From Wyeomyia smithii (lineage: Eukaryota; Arthropoda; Insecta; Diptera; Culicidae): a DNA stretch of 64,000 nucleotides. Every line of letters begins with the position of its first letter. Positions within the stretch are counted from its first letter, which is position 1. A program made the position numbers and the translations under genes. Positions 1 to 9,902 of the stretch are shown here, one piece after another. The stretch covers positions 229,743,916-229,807,915 of the forward strand of contig NC_073695.1 of NCBI RefSeq assembly GCF_029784165.1, read 5' to 3'. The notes under the pieces were generated by a model. The model did no database searches. It was not told where the DNA came from and worked only from the letters and a program-made list of their open reading frames with translations.

Positions 1-232
1 TTTTGCTTTAAGGACACATCTTATTATAAACGTGAAAAATACCAATCTCTAGGGGCAAGACACTTTTGATATATGGTGGAATATTTCCAATATTAGCTAT
101 TACAAAGTATTTATTGTTGCATTATTAAGCGTCAGTGTGATGTCAATGTGTCGGATAAACGATAAATATCAAAATTTATCAGCCGATATCGTAAAATATT
201 ACCGAAATATTTTTCATGAAAACAAAGTTGTC
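1..232. other. AT-rich left flank, no gene seen
   Basis: AT-rich sequence without a convincing reading frame. It runs into the 13-bp target duplication of the retrotransposon at 233. Removing the element joins this flank to 6110 onward through one copy of the duplication. Confidence 0.6.
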
Positions 233-245
233 AAGCCCCTAGACA
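233..245. repeat. Left target-site duplication of the LINE
   Basis: AAGCCCCTAGACA lies directly before the element and is repeated exactly at 6097-6109 directly after its A-tail. Such a 13-bp duplication is the mark of target-primed reverse transcription. The first two As on the right copy cannot be told apart from the tail. Confidence 0.9.
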
Positions 246-280
246 TCATTCTGTGCCGAACACGCATCAGTACTGGACGT
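246..280 (+). promoter_or_regulatory. Internal Inr + DPE promoter of the LINE
   Basis: The element begins TCATTC at 246-251, an exact match to the arthropod initiator TCAKTY with A+1 at 248. GGACGT lies at 275-280, exactly +28 to +33, and matches the downstream promoter element RGWYVT. Drosophila jockey, I, F and Doc elements use this TATA-less arrangement, which lets a full-length copy carry its own promoter. Position and match are seen directly; activity is inferred. Confidence 0.75.
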
Positions 281-693
281 GTTTGGTGATCGGTCCGATA
301 GAGTATAAAACAAAAGACGTGTGAACAAGTGTTGGCATTGTTTGCCTGGTCAAGTGAAATAAATCCGGGTTCAAGGTCGTGCCTTTGTGCAACTGTTTCG
401 CATCGTGACTGCCAGCTGGTGCGTAAGCCGATTTGGCTGCTGGCTGGATTGTGCTACAGCAGTGGACGAGACACAAACGAGGAAAAAGAAGAAGCCATCA
501 GTGTCAGCGAGTTGTATCGCTGTGTGGAGTGATCTCACACCTGGCTCGCTGCTGGTGGCTGTTTGGTGCTGCTGTATTGGTGCTGCTGGCTGTAACGGCT
601 GCTACTTCGAACGATCGGACAACCAACCTTACTGGAAGGGAGAAATAAAAAGGTACGTGTTCTTGTCAGCGCTAGTGCGCTAGACTTAGCACG

Positions 694-2064
694 ATGGATG
701 TAGATCCCTCGCCTCCCGCGCCACCATCCCCGAACCCCTCTGACCCTGACCCTTCTGTTACCCCCTCCCCTGTTCATTCTTCAGTCCCCCCTCGCCCCAG
801 GCTTTACCCAGACGGAGCCCAGGGCAGCTATACTGTTTATTTTCGGCCAAAGGCAGGACCGAAATCGAAAAAGTTGAACCTCTTGCAGATTTCTAAAGAC
901 CTGATGAAGGAGTACAAGGGCGTGACCGAAATTTCCAAGGTCCGGCCTAACAAGCTCCGTGTCGTGGTCGGTAACCTGAAAGAGGCCAACGATATAGCTT
1001 GCTCTGAGCTCTTCACACGCGAGTATCGCGTTTACATACCCGCACGAGACGTGGAGATCGACGGTGTCATAACCGATTCGAGTCTGTCCGTCGAGTGTAT
1101 ACTGCAAAGTGCCAAAGGGTGCTTTAAGAACAAAACGTGTCCCGAAGTAAAGGTGCTCGACTGCAAGCAATTGCGGTCAGCATCGATCATCGGTGGCAAA
1201 ACAGTATACACTCCGTCAGACTCGTTTCGAGTTACGTTCGCCGGGTCTGCACTACCAAGCCACGTCTCGATCCACCGGGTTCGTCTCCCTGTGAGGCTCT
1301 ACGTGCCCCGCGTCATGAACTGCCTGAATTGCAAGCAGTTAGGCCATACAGCCGCCTACTGCTGCAATAAGGCACGTTGTGGCAAGTGTGGGGAGTCTCA
1401 TGCGGAAGATTCTTGCAGTGTTAACGCTGAAAAGTGTATTCACTGCGGAGAAAATCTGCATGATCTCTCGACATGTGCGGTGTACATGCAGCGCAGGGAT
1501 AAAATAAAACGGTCTCTCAAAGAGCGTTCAAAGCGTTCCTACGCTGACATGCTGAAGAAGACCGTTACCACTTCTCCCGTTACTTCGAACCCCTTCGATC
1601 TGTTGTCCTCTGATGAAACCGATTCTGACGATTCACCAGCGGGAGCATCTTTCGCCAATCCTGGGGAGTCTAGAAAGAGGAAAAATATTTCCTCTCCTAA
1701 ACTTCCCAGAAAAGGTCCTAAGATTTCTCAAAGTGAAATGAAAGTTACAAACAAACCAAACAGTGCTGCGGAAAAACCGAAGCAAACTCCTCCTGGGCTG
1801 GCAAATTTAAAGTCCCAGAAGGAGTTCCCAGCACTGCCAGGAACATCTAAAACCCCAGTTGCTCCTTTTACACTCCCAGTTGATGAAACAAACTCTGGAT
1901 TAGTGAAATTTTCTGACATTGTGGACTGGATTTTTGAAACTTTCAATGTACCCGATCCAATTAAAATTTTTCTTACAGCATTCCTCCCAACAGTTAGATC
2001 ATTTTTGAAGCAGTTGACTGCCCAATGGCCTCTCCTTGCAGCGATTGTATCCTTCGATGCCTAA
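694..2064 (+). CDS. LINE ORF1, gag-like nucleic-acid-binding protein
   Basis: An intact 456-codon frame. The N-terminus is rich in Pro and Ser (about residues 1-45). A basic central region follows, then three zinc knuckles at about residues 209-265: CLNCKQLGHTAAYC (CX2CX4HX4C), CGKCGESHAEDSC (CX2CX3HX4C) and CIHCGENLHDLSTC (CX2CX4HX4C). After these comes a Lys/Ser-rich tail with stretches such as SRKRKN. This layout is typical of ORF1 proteins of I and jockey elements, which bind the element RNA and form the RNP that carries it to the nucleus. The start is the ATG at 694, the first of the long frame, about 445 nt into the transcript. The stop at 2062-2064 is followed after 13 nt by the ATG of ORF2. 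ORF1 appears functional even though ORF2 does not. Confidence 0.88.
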   Translation: MDVDPSPPAPPSPNPSDPDPSVTPSPVHSSVPPRPRLYPDGAQGSYTVYFRPKAGPKSKKLNLLQISKDLMKEYKGVTEISKVRPNKLRVVVGNLKEANDIACSELFTREYRVYIPARDVEIDGVITDSSLSVECILQSAKGCFKNKTCPEVKVLDCKQLRSASIIGGKTVYTPSDSFRVTFAGSALPSHVSIHRVRLPVRLYVPRVMNCLNCKQLGHTAAYCCNKARCGKCGESHAEDSCSVNAEKCIHCGENLHDLSTCAVYMQRRDKIKRSLKERSKRSYADMLKKTVTTSPVTSNPFDLLSSDETDSDDSPAGASFANPGESRKRKNISSPKLPRKGPKISQSEMKVTNKPNSAAEKPKQTPPGLANLKSQKEFPALPGTSKTPVAPFTLPVDETNSGLVKFSDIVDWIFETFNVPDPIKIFLTAFLPTVRSFLKQLTAQWPLLAAIVSFDA

Positions 2065-2077
2065 TTCAACTGCGTAT

Positions 2078-4750
2078 ATGAAGGATTCTATCTCTGTCTT
2101 ACAGTGAAATTGTAGAAGTATTTTACCAAAAATTGATTCGTTTAAAGTTTTGATAAATAAAAACAACTGCGATGCATTTTCCCTTTGTGAAACTTGGCTT
2201 ACTTCAAATATTGATCTCAACTTCCATGATTTTAATATTATTCGCCTTGATCGAGACACCCCATATGGAGGAGTACTTTTAGGGATTAAAAAGTGCTATT
2301 CTTTCTATCGTATTAACCTCCCCTCGATTCCAGGCATCGAAGTTGTCGCATGTCAAATGACAATACAAGGTAAAGAGCTTTGTATTGCCTCAATATATAT
2401 TCCCCCCAGAGCACAGGTTGGGCAACGGCTGCTCTTTGATTTAATAGAACTTCTTCCCTCGCCACGTTTGATTTTGGGAGACTTCAACTCTCATGGCGTG
2501 GCTTGGGGTTCCCCATACAATGATAACCGCTCCTCTTTAATCTATAACCTTTGCGATGACTTCGACATGACTATTTTAAACAACGGTGAAATGACACGTA
2601 TCCCGAAACCTCCAGCGCGCCCAAGCGCTTTGGATCTATCCTTATGTTCGACGTCGCTACGGTTGGATTGCACATGGAAGGTAATCCTCGATCCTCACGG
2701 TAGCGACCATCTGCCTATTCTTATTTCAATTACTAACGGGTCAACTCGCATGCGACCAATTGACATTCCGTATGACCTCACACGAAATGTCGATTGGAAG
2801 TTATACGAGGAAATGATTTCAAAAGCGGTCGAGTCGATTCAACATCATTCACCACTTGAAGAATACAACCTCCTCGCGGGCTCGATTCTCGACGCCGCGT
2901 TGCAAGCCCAAACGAAGAAATATCCCGGCGTAACGATCAAAGAACGGCCTCCCACTCCGTGGTGGGACCAAGAGTGCTCCGATGTCTACACGCAAAGATC
3001 CGACGCGTTTAAGGCCTACCAGACGGGAGGTATACCTGGCGACTATTTACGGTATTCGGAGCTTGATACCAAGCTTAAAAGCTTGGCTAAAGCAAAGAAA
3101 CGTGGATATTGGCGTCGGTTCGTGAACGAGACGTCGAGGGAGACATCGATGAGCACTCTTTGGAACACAGCCCGAAGAATGCGGAATCGCGTAACGGTCA
3201 ACGAAAGCGAGGAGTCTTCAAGTAGGTGGATATTTGATTTTGCCAGGAAAGTATGTCCGGACTCTGTTCCTGAGCAAAATATTGTTCGCGATGCGTCTCC
3301 GGGCCACGACGCGATAGAATCACCTTTTACGATGGCAGAATTTTCAGTTGCCCTCCTGTCCTGTAACAATAACGCGCCTGGATTAGATAGAATCAAATTC
3401 AACTTGTTGAAGAATCTACCCGGCAATGCCAAGAGGCGCTTGTTGAACTTGTTCAATAAGTTCCTGGAGCAAAACATTGTACCGCAGGATTGGAGGCAAG
3501 TGAAGGTGATCGCCATCCAAAAACCAGGGAAACCAGCTTCTAATCACAACTCTTATAGGCCGATTGCAATGCTATCCTGTATCCGGAAATTGATGGAAAA
3601 AATGATACTCCGTCGTTTAGACCACTGGGTCGAATCAAATGGTCTACTATCAGAAACTCAATTTGGCTTCCGCCGTGCCAAAGGGACGAATGATTGTCTT
3701 GCGTTGCTTTCAACAGATATTCAGCTGGCGTATGCTCGTAAAGAACAAATGGCGTCTGCGTTCTTGGACATTAAGGGGGCTTTTGATTCCGTTTCTATTG
3801 ACATTCTTTCGGGTAAACTTCACCGACAAGGATTTTCTCCAATTTTGAACAATTTTTTGCACAATTTGTTGTCCGAAAAGCACATGCATTTTACGCATGG
3901 CGATTTGGCAACTTTTCGCATTAGCCACATGGGTCTTCCCCAGGGCTCATGTTTAAGCCCCCTTCTTTACAACTTTTATGTAAATGACATCGACGAATGT
4001 CTGGCAAATTCATGCACGATAAGACAACTTGCAGACGACAGTGTAATCTCTGTTACAGGAGCCAAAGCTGCCGATTTGCAAGGACCATTGCAAGATACCT
4101 TGGACAATTTGTCTGCTTGGGCTTTACAGCTAGGTATCGAATTCTCTCCGGAGAAGACTGAGATAGTAGTTTTTTCTAGGAAGCATGAACCTGCTCAGCT
4201 TCAAACACAATTAATGGGTAAAACGATTTCTCAGGTTTTGGTACACAAATATCTTGGTGTCTGGTTCGACTCTAAAGGCACCTGGGGTTGTCACGTGAGG
4301 TATCTGATGAAAAAATGTCAACAAAGAGTGAATTTTCTTCGTACAATAACCGGACAATGGTGGGGAGCCCATCCAGGAGACCTTATAAGGCTTTACCAAA
4401 CAACGATATTGTCTGTTATTGAATACGGGTGTTTCTGCTTCCGCTCCGCAGCAAACACACATTTGATCAAACTGGAGCGAATACAATATCGTTGTTTGCG
4501 TATCGCCTTAGGTTGCATGCAGTCGACCCATACGATGAGTTTGGAGGTTTTAGCTGGAGTACTACCATTGAAAAACCGCTTCTGGAGCCTGTCTTCTCGT
4601 ATTCTAATCAAATGTGAGGTCTTGAACCGTCCCGTGATTGAAAATTTTGAAAGGTTAATCGAACTTCATTCTCAAACCCGTTTTATGACATTGTATTTCA
4701 ATCACATGTCCCAAAATATTAACCCGTGTCGACTTATCAAATACTTCTGA
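2078..4750 (+). pseudogene. LINE ORF2, endonuclease and reverse transcriptase part (broken)
   Basis: The frame opens at the ATG at 2078, 13 nt after ORF1, but codon 10 is TGA (2105-2107), where related endonucleases have Trp in an LQWNCRS-type motif. Past this stop it is open for 880 codons. The endonuclease has GDFNSHG (about 2477-2497) and GSDHLPI (about 2699-2719). The reverse transcriptase shows FGFRRAKGTNDC, AFLDIKGAFDS (about 3757), GLPQGSCLSPLLYNFYVND (about 3931) and the catalytic LADDS (about 4028). The protein nicks target DNA and copies the RNA at the nick. The frame closes at TGA 4748-4750 because of a one-base shift, and the homology goes on in another frame as RNase H. An initiation downstream of the early stop would lose the start of the endonuclease fold. 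Confidence 0.88.
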
Positions 4751-5723
4751 TTCTACTGTGTTTTTCGATACATCCATGATAGAAGAAACTCGTGGAATCC
4801 CGGATCATTTACGCGTGCAGCAGATCCCTAAAATTTTTTCCAATAAATATCGAAACATCAACTGCGACAATATGTACTACACTGACGGATCACTTCTTGA
4901 TGGGTCCACTGGCTTCGGTATCTTCAATAACAATTTAACCGTCTCCCATAAGCTCGATAATCCTGCTTCTGTTTACGTCGCAGAATTAGCTGCAATTCAG
5001 TACACCCTAGGGATTATCGAAAAAATGCCCACGGACCATTATTTCATCTTTACGGACAGTCTCAGTTCCATTGAGGCTCTCCGATCGATGAAAGATGTTA
5101 AGCACTCTCCGTATTTCCTGGGGAAAATACGGGAACATCTGAGTGCTTTATCCGAAAAATCTACTCAGATTACCTTAGCGTGGGTCCCTTCTCACTGCTC
5201 GATACCGGGTAATGAGAAAGCGGACTCTTTGGCTAAGGTGGGCGCAACAAACGGTGATATTTATGAAAGACCAATTGCCTTTAATGAATTTTTCGCACTT
5301 GTACGTCAGAATACGATCATCAGTTGGCAAAATGCTTGGACCAGAGGGGAATTGGGAAGGTGGTTACATTCCATAATCCCCAAAGTATCGACGAACCCGT
5401 GGTTCAAGGGGTTGGATGTAGGTCGGGATTTCATTTGCGTGATGTCCCGGCTTATGTCCAATCACTATAGATTTGACGCGCTCCTCCGTCGTGTTGGGCT
5501 CGGGGAAAGTGGTATCTGTGCCTGTGGTGAAGGTTATCACGACATAGAGCATGTGGTTTGGTCATGCCCTGTACACCGTGACGCCAGGTCTAAATTAATA
5601 GCTTCCCTGCAGGCCGAGGGTAGACAGCCGGCTGTTCCTGTTCGTGATGTCTTGGCGAGCCGTGACCTATCCTACATGTCCCTTATATACGTTTTCCTGA
5701 AATCCATCCACGCCCCAGTCTAG
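4751..5723 (+). pseudogene. LINE ORF2, RNase H and C-terminal zinc-finger part (out of frame)
   Basis: This continues ORF2 in a shifted frame (codons in phase with 4758). The RNase H core is recognisable: YYTDGS (about 4876), AELAAIQYT (about 4981), FTDSLSS (about 5050) and WVPSHCSIPGNEKADSLAK (about 5182). These carry the expected acidic catalytic residues and the His. After about 120 more residues there is a C-terminal Cys/His cluster, CACGEGYHDIEHVVWSCPVH, common in I-type and R1-type ORF2 proteins. RNase H removes the RNA strand after first-strand synthesis. The stop is TAG at 5721-5723. The frameshift against the RT part lies between about 4740 and 4760. It could be a mutation or, less likely, a sequencing error; programmed shifting is not expected at this place. 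Confidence 0.87.
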
Positions 5724-6096
5724 TCCCGTTCCCCTCCGTCTACACCCAACAAAACGACAAGAACACGTTTGAACCTTAAGCACAAAACCAGCAACCAGAC
5801 CCCGCACAATAGAACCAGGACCCAAGGACTACGAGCCTCTGTCCCAACTCACGACATCGTGGCTCAGCAGAACGAATCCATACATGCCATTCGACGATTA
5901 TCAGACGACCATTGAACAACAAATCACTGATTGGAAATCCCATGCTAGTTTTAAGTTAGACTTAATTTCAGCTCGTAGTCGGCAGCGAGGATAAAAAATT
6001 TGCTTTAGTTTTTAAGTCATCAGATATAATTGGCGCCGTTAAACATTAAATTGTATTTGTGCCGTGTCAAATAAATGTTATGTGAAGAAAAAAAAA
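5724..6096 (+). terminator. LINE 3' UTR, poly(A) signal and A-tail
   Basis: A non-coding tail of about 370 nt with AATAAA at 6070-6075, then GTTATGTGAAG and a run of As up to the right target duplication. An A-tail, rather than the TAA repeats of the Drosophila I factor, is seen here. Confidence 0.8.
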
Positions 6097-6109
6097 AAGC
6101 CCCTAGACA
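6097..6109. repeat. Right target-site duplication of the LINE
   Basis: AAGCCCCTAGACA, identical to 233-245. Genomic sequence resumes at 6110. Confidence 0.9.
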
Positions 6110-6299
6110 AATCTGACATTTATTTTCGAGTCAATGTTTGCTCGAAATAGACTGCAATAAAATTGGGGTGTCGAAAATAATACGTAATACTAACGCCACC
6201 TCGAAACGAGTTTGATTTCTCTCGATTCGAGTTACTCGAAGCGAAATGCGCAATGTCACCCCAGGTAAAAAGCTACATCTCGACAAGGGTTGACATAAA

Positions 6300-6500
6300 T
6301 AATGCCATATTCTGCATTTGAGTGGATGCGCAGCTAATTTTCCAATCGATTACTGCAAGAACGATAGAAATCCATTGCAAAACTAACCGAGTTGTAAGCA
6401 TTTTAAATTGGATATGATTTCGTCCCCTGTTCCGATTTTAGATTTTCATTTTACACCTCTAGAGACCATGATCAAAGACGTAGTTCTACGTCAAACTGTG
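6300..6500 (+). repeat. Dispersed repeat ending in GTAGTTCTACGTCAA, copy 1
   Basis: It shares an ordered series of blocks (GATTACTGCAAGAA, CTAACCGA, TCGTCCCCTGTTCCG, GTAGTTCTACGTCAA) with 14990-15200 on the opposite strand and with 42415-42605. The end motif at 6480-6494 recurs at several other places. No coding capacity; a non-autonomous element is likely. Confidence 0.6.
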
Positions 6501-7239
6501 TATTAAAATACCATTATTATTTACCTAGGAAGCAAATTGTATGTTAATTCAAAAGACATATCGCTAATTTTACTAAAAAATTAACTTGTCATTTTGTGTA
6601 TTTGTGGTTTCATTGCGAATAAATATTCTTCAAAGGAAGCTACACATGCTTAAGGTTGCAGAGCTCGCTCAATCTCAAGGAGTTAAGTTTATACTCAGGT
6701 TAACTCCCACCCCTTCCCTACATTGACTCGCACTGAACTCTAAAAAAATGTAGTGTTACCCACAGTGGGATGATATCTCCAGGCAAATATAATTTCCAAA
6801 ATTTGGCTCAAAAGAAGAACAGTAGGAAGCGTAGAAAGTTAAAGTATAAAAAATCCATGATTACCACGGTTACGGACATGTACCTTCCTTTCTGTCGCAC
6901 TCGTTGGAGATGCAAAGGTAAACTTGGTGTACGATATTTCCTTCATTCCTTTCCCTAACCAACCATAAGGACTCCATCACGGAGAAGTAACTACGCAGGA
7001 GCAAATGTGCGGTCATCAACCTCAAGCTCAAGCTTCATGGTTGGTACAAAATATAAGCCTACTTTTGTTCGTAATTTTTTCTGAATGTTGTACAGAATGG
7101 TACTCATAACTGTGGAACCTATAACTCCTAACCTCTGATAAAATAACTGCGAAAATTCAGAAAACTGAATAACTATGGGCAACTATCCTAGATGTTTTAG
7201 GAATAATTATTCTAACTTTCGATGCAGTTTTAAAAATAT

Positions 7240-8740
7240 CAACACGTTGCACACGGTTTCCAAAGCTGCAAAAACGTGATCGAAATTATTTTGACCAAAT
7301 AGAATCTAGAGTCATGGTAGTGCTTTCAGGAAAGATGATTCTTTAATTATTCTTCATTTTGGAAAAGTTGCTATAAGAAACGAATTTTACTTTTTCATTT
7401 TTGCATATAAAAATTCACTTTGTTGAACGAAGTTGTAGTACATTTCATAAGAAACTTTCTGTCTTCCTATTTAAATGAACCTTTAAGAAGTTTTCTACAG
7501 AGTGCCACTAAAAATCCTTTTTTTTTAATTCAACATTTAGAGGTGATTTTCTACAATTTACAATGTTCCACAATGTTGTTTGATATAACAAAACAAAGTA
7601 TTTAACCAAAGAAAGTATATTTTTATCTCTCTTATTTCTTTGGTTATTGACGATTTTTATCAAAACAATGCATTAATTTATTAACAGATATCTTCAAAAC
7701 CTGCAAATATCTGCAGACTCAACTATTTCTTTATTTAAGTATAAGTCAAATATCGTTCAATCCAGATATAGGCATTTGTCTCTCACTGTTTCTTGTGTAG
7801 ATGTTTGAAAGTAGTGCATTATTACAATAAAAATCCCTAATAACTAATTCAAAAGAAGGGTTCAAAATAAACTTTCTTCCGTGAACTTGTGTGTTTTATT
7901 ATAATAAATAACATTGTAGAATAATGAAAAAATGTAGAAAATCACTATAAAAAGTTATAACAAAAAATGATTTTTAGGGGCATTTTAAAGAAAACTTCAC
8001 CTTAGCTCATTTAAAATGGCAAATAGTAGTATAGTGTCTTCGTCGAAGTTGATTCTTATAAAATGTGCTAAAACTTCACTCAGCAAAGTGGATTTTTATA
8101 TGCACAAAGAAGAAAAGAATAAATTCGTTTCTCACTTTTAGGTAGATAAATAAAAAAATTTCAACTTCTAAAAAATGAAAAGTAAGTAATAAAACAACTT
8201 TGCTGAAGACGCTATGATTCCAAAATCATTATTTTTTGATTAAAAAGTAATTAGTGTAATTTAGTGCATTATTCTAGTGAAAATTGTAAACAAACCAAAA
8301 CATATTAAAAATAAAAATAAACTTTCTTAGAAATTGTTTGTTTCGTTATAACAAACAATATTGTAGAACATTGAACAATTGTAGAAAATCACTATGAAAA
8401 ATTAAATTGAAAAAAAAAAGATGTTTTAGGAGTAATCTGTGGAAAACTCCACAAGATTCATTTTAAATAGATGGATAGAACTATGCTGTCTTCAACAAAG
8501 TTGTTTCGTTTAAAATTTGCTACAACTTTGCTGAACAAAGTTTATTTTTATATTCCAAAATGAGAAAAGTAAAATTCGTTCCTCACTGTTGAGTGGATTA
8601 ATCGTGGAATTGCAACTTCTATAACATGGAGAATAATTAATGGAACAACTTTGCTGAAGACGTTGCGACTCTAAAATCAATGTGTTTGGGCCAAAATAAT
8701 TTCGATCACGTTTTTGCAGCTTTGGAAACAGTGTGCGTTG
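7240..8740. mobile_element. Fold-back element with one inverted and two direct units
   Basis: The left end (about 7240-7625) is the reverse complement of the right end (about 8310-8740). For example GCTGCAAAAACGTGATCGAA at 7266-7285 is mirrored near 8700-8720. A middle unit (about 7830-8260) repeats the right arm in the same direction with a period of about 440 bp. Shared blocks include TTGTAGAAAATCACTATRAAAA and AACAACTTTGCTGAAGACG. The layout is A'-A-A. No transposase frame exists, so it is non-autonomous or an assembly of MITEs. I found no clean target duplication. Confidence 0.65.
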
Positions 8741-8777
8741 GTACGAATACAGAAGATGGGTTGCAAATTTCTATATG

Positions 8778-8931
8778 GCCGCTATTCGCATAACAGTCCT
8801 ATGTAAAATTAGGGTTTTGGTCCCATCTCGATTTTAATGGCTATTCTTGAAGAGCATGCCAAAAAGTACCCATTCCCACAAAAAACAAGGAAACGCAAAA
8901 TTTTACAAAGGACTGTTATGCGAATAGCGGC
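8778..8931. mobile_element. MITE with about 32-bp terminal inverted repeats
   Basis: GCCGCTATTCGCATAACAGT at 8778 is repeated inverted at the right end, and the match extends to about 32 bp with two or three mismatches. It is 154 bp long and has no ORF. ATAT occurs within one base of each end and may be the target duplication. The superfamily is not clear. Confidence 0.75.
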
Positions 8932-9488
8932 AATATAGATTTATTACGAAACGGATCAATCAGAAGGGCGCTAGAGATAAAATAATTCAAGAAAAATGAA
9001 AGATCAGCGTAAAGACGTTAGACATAATAATGCAAGTAAGGCATAATTATGTAAGTATTTATTTGTTTAGAGACTGAAAAACTGATGAAAGAATATAGTA
9101 GTAGTGAATAAAAATGCATTGACCATAGCTTGAAGAAAAGGAATGATTTTGTTCAAATTACAGATACTCTCTTCTTCATAACCAATACGTGAAAATGGAA
9201 CTGTGTGATGCTATAATGTCCAAAATACTATAAAATATAACTTTTAACATTTTGTAGAATATTAATTAGATTCATTATATGATTGATTTGATCGCGTTCA
9301 TGTTTCATTTTGCATCGTTAATATAATTGTATTTCGAGCAGTATAGTCCAGCTTTCACCGTAAAAATCGATCTCAGTCCAGCAGACGGATTTTTATGATC
9401 ACAAATTATTACCTTCCCGTAGAAAAAAAAACTAATTTCAAGTGATGAAATCTGCTTTCATTTTTACTCACATAAATCATGCAATCGT

Positions 9489-9530
9489 ATCCAACCGGGT
9501 ATTTAAAACCGACCGGGTATCCAACCGGGT
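9489..9530. repeat. Short ACCGGGTA tandem repeat
   Basis: Three imperfect copies of CCAACCGGGTAT/CGACCGGGTAT in 42 bp. It is probably a local slippage product. Confidence 0.55.
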
Positions 9531-9884
9531 AATAAAACTCAAATAAAAGTAACCAAATGAGGCGACACGAAGCAGAACAATAACGATAAGCTGTTTGTGC
9601 GCGCGTCTCTTCCATCACAATTTATAATGTTATCTCATTCACGCGCCAAATTGCGTCATTAGTAGATACATCGCGCTCTTTTTTATCTGACGCTTGCAGA
9701 TGGCAGTGGAGTTGCGATTGAGCGATTCGAAAATTGTCATCTCTCTGGATTGGATCATCGCGTCAAGCCGCACAATGCACTCTTTCAAAACAATCCAGGA
9801 TGTATGAAATTCCCCCTGTAATCGATTCGCTTCAATTCAAATTCTCTGCGCTGTCGCTCAAAAGTGTGGGGCGTGAATTTAACA

Positions 9885-9902
9885 AACACACACACACACA
9901 CA
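9885..9902. repeat. (AC)n microsatellite
   Basis: Eighteen bases of alternating A and C following AACA. Confidence 0.8.

Larger units (their letters stand above)
246..6096 (+). mobile_element. Nearly full-length I-type non-LTR retrotransposon
   Basis: A 5.85-kb LINE with all expected parts in order: 5' UTR with an internal promoter, ORF1 (694-2064) with three zinc knuckles, ORF2 from 2078 with apurinic-like endonuclease, reverse transcriptase and RNase H, a 3' UTR with AATAAA at 6070-6075, and an A-tail. ORF1 zinc knuckles plus an RNase H inside ORF2 place it in the I superfamily (I/MosquI/LOA-type families); the exact clade needs an RT tree. Perfect target duplications and only two obvious coding lesions suggest recent insertion. 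All parts are on the + strand, the same as Shank. It sits 6.7 kb upstream of the first Shank exon seen here, and whether that is intron or intergenic DNA cannot be told. Confidence 0.93.

Noticed and set aside
781..1170. 129-codon antisense frame in LINE ORF1
   Set aside because: Shadow of the real zinc-knuckle ORF1 on the + strand.
3043..3516. 157-codon antisense frame in LINE ORF2
   Set aside because: Shadow of the reverse-transcriptase coding sequence.
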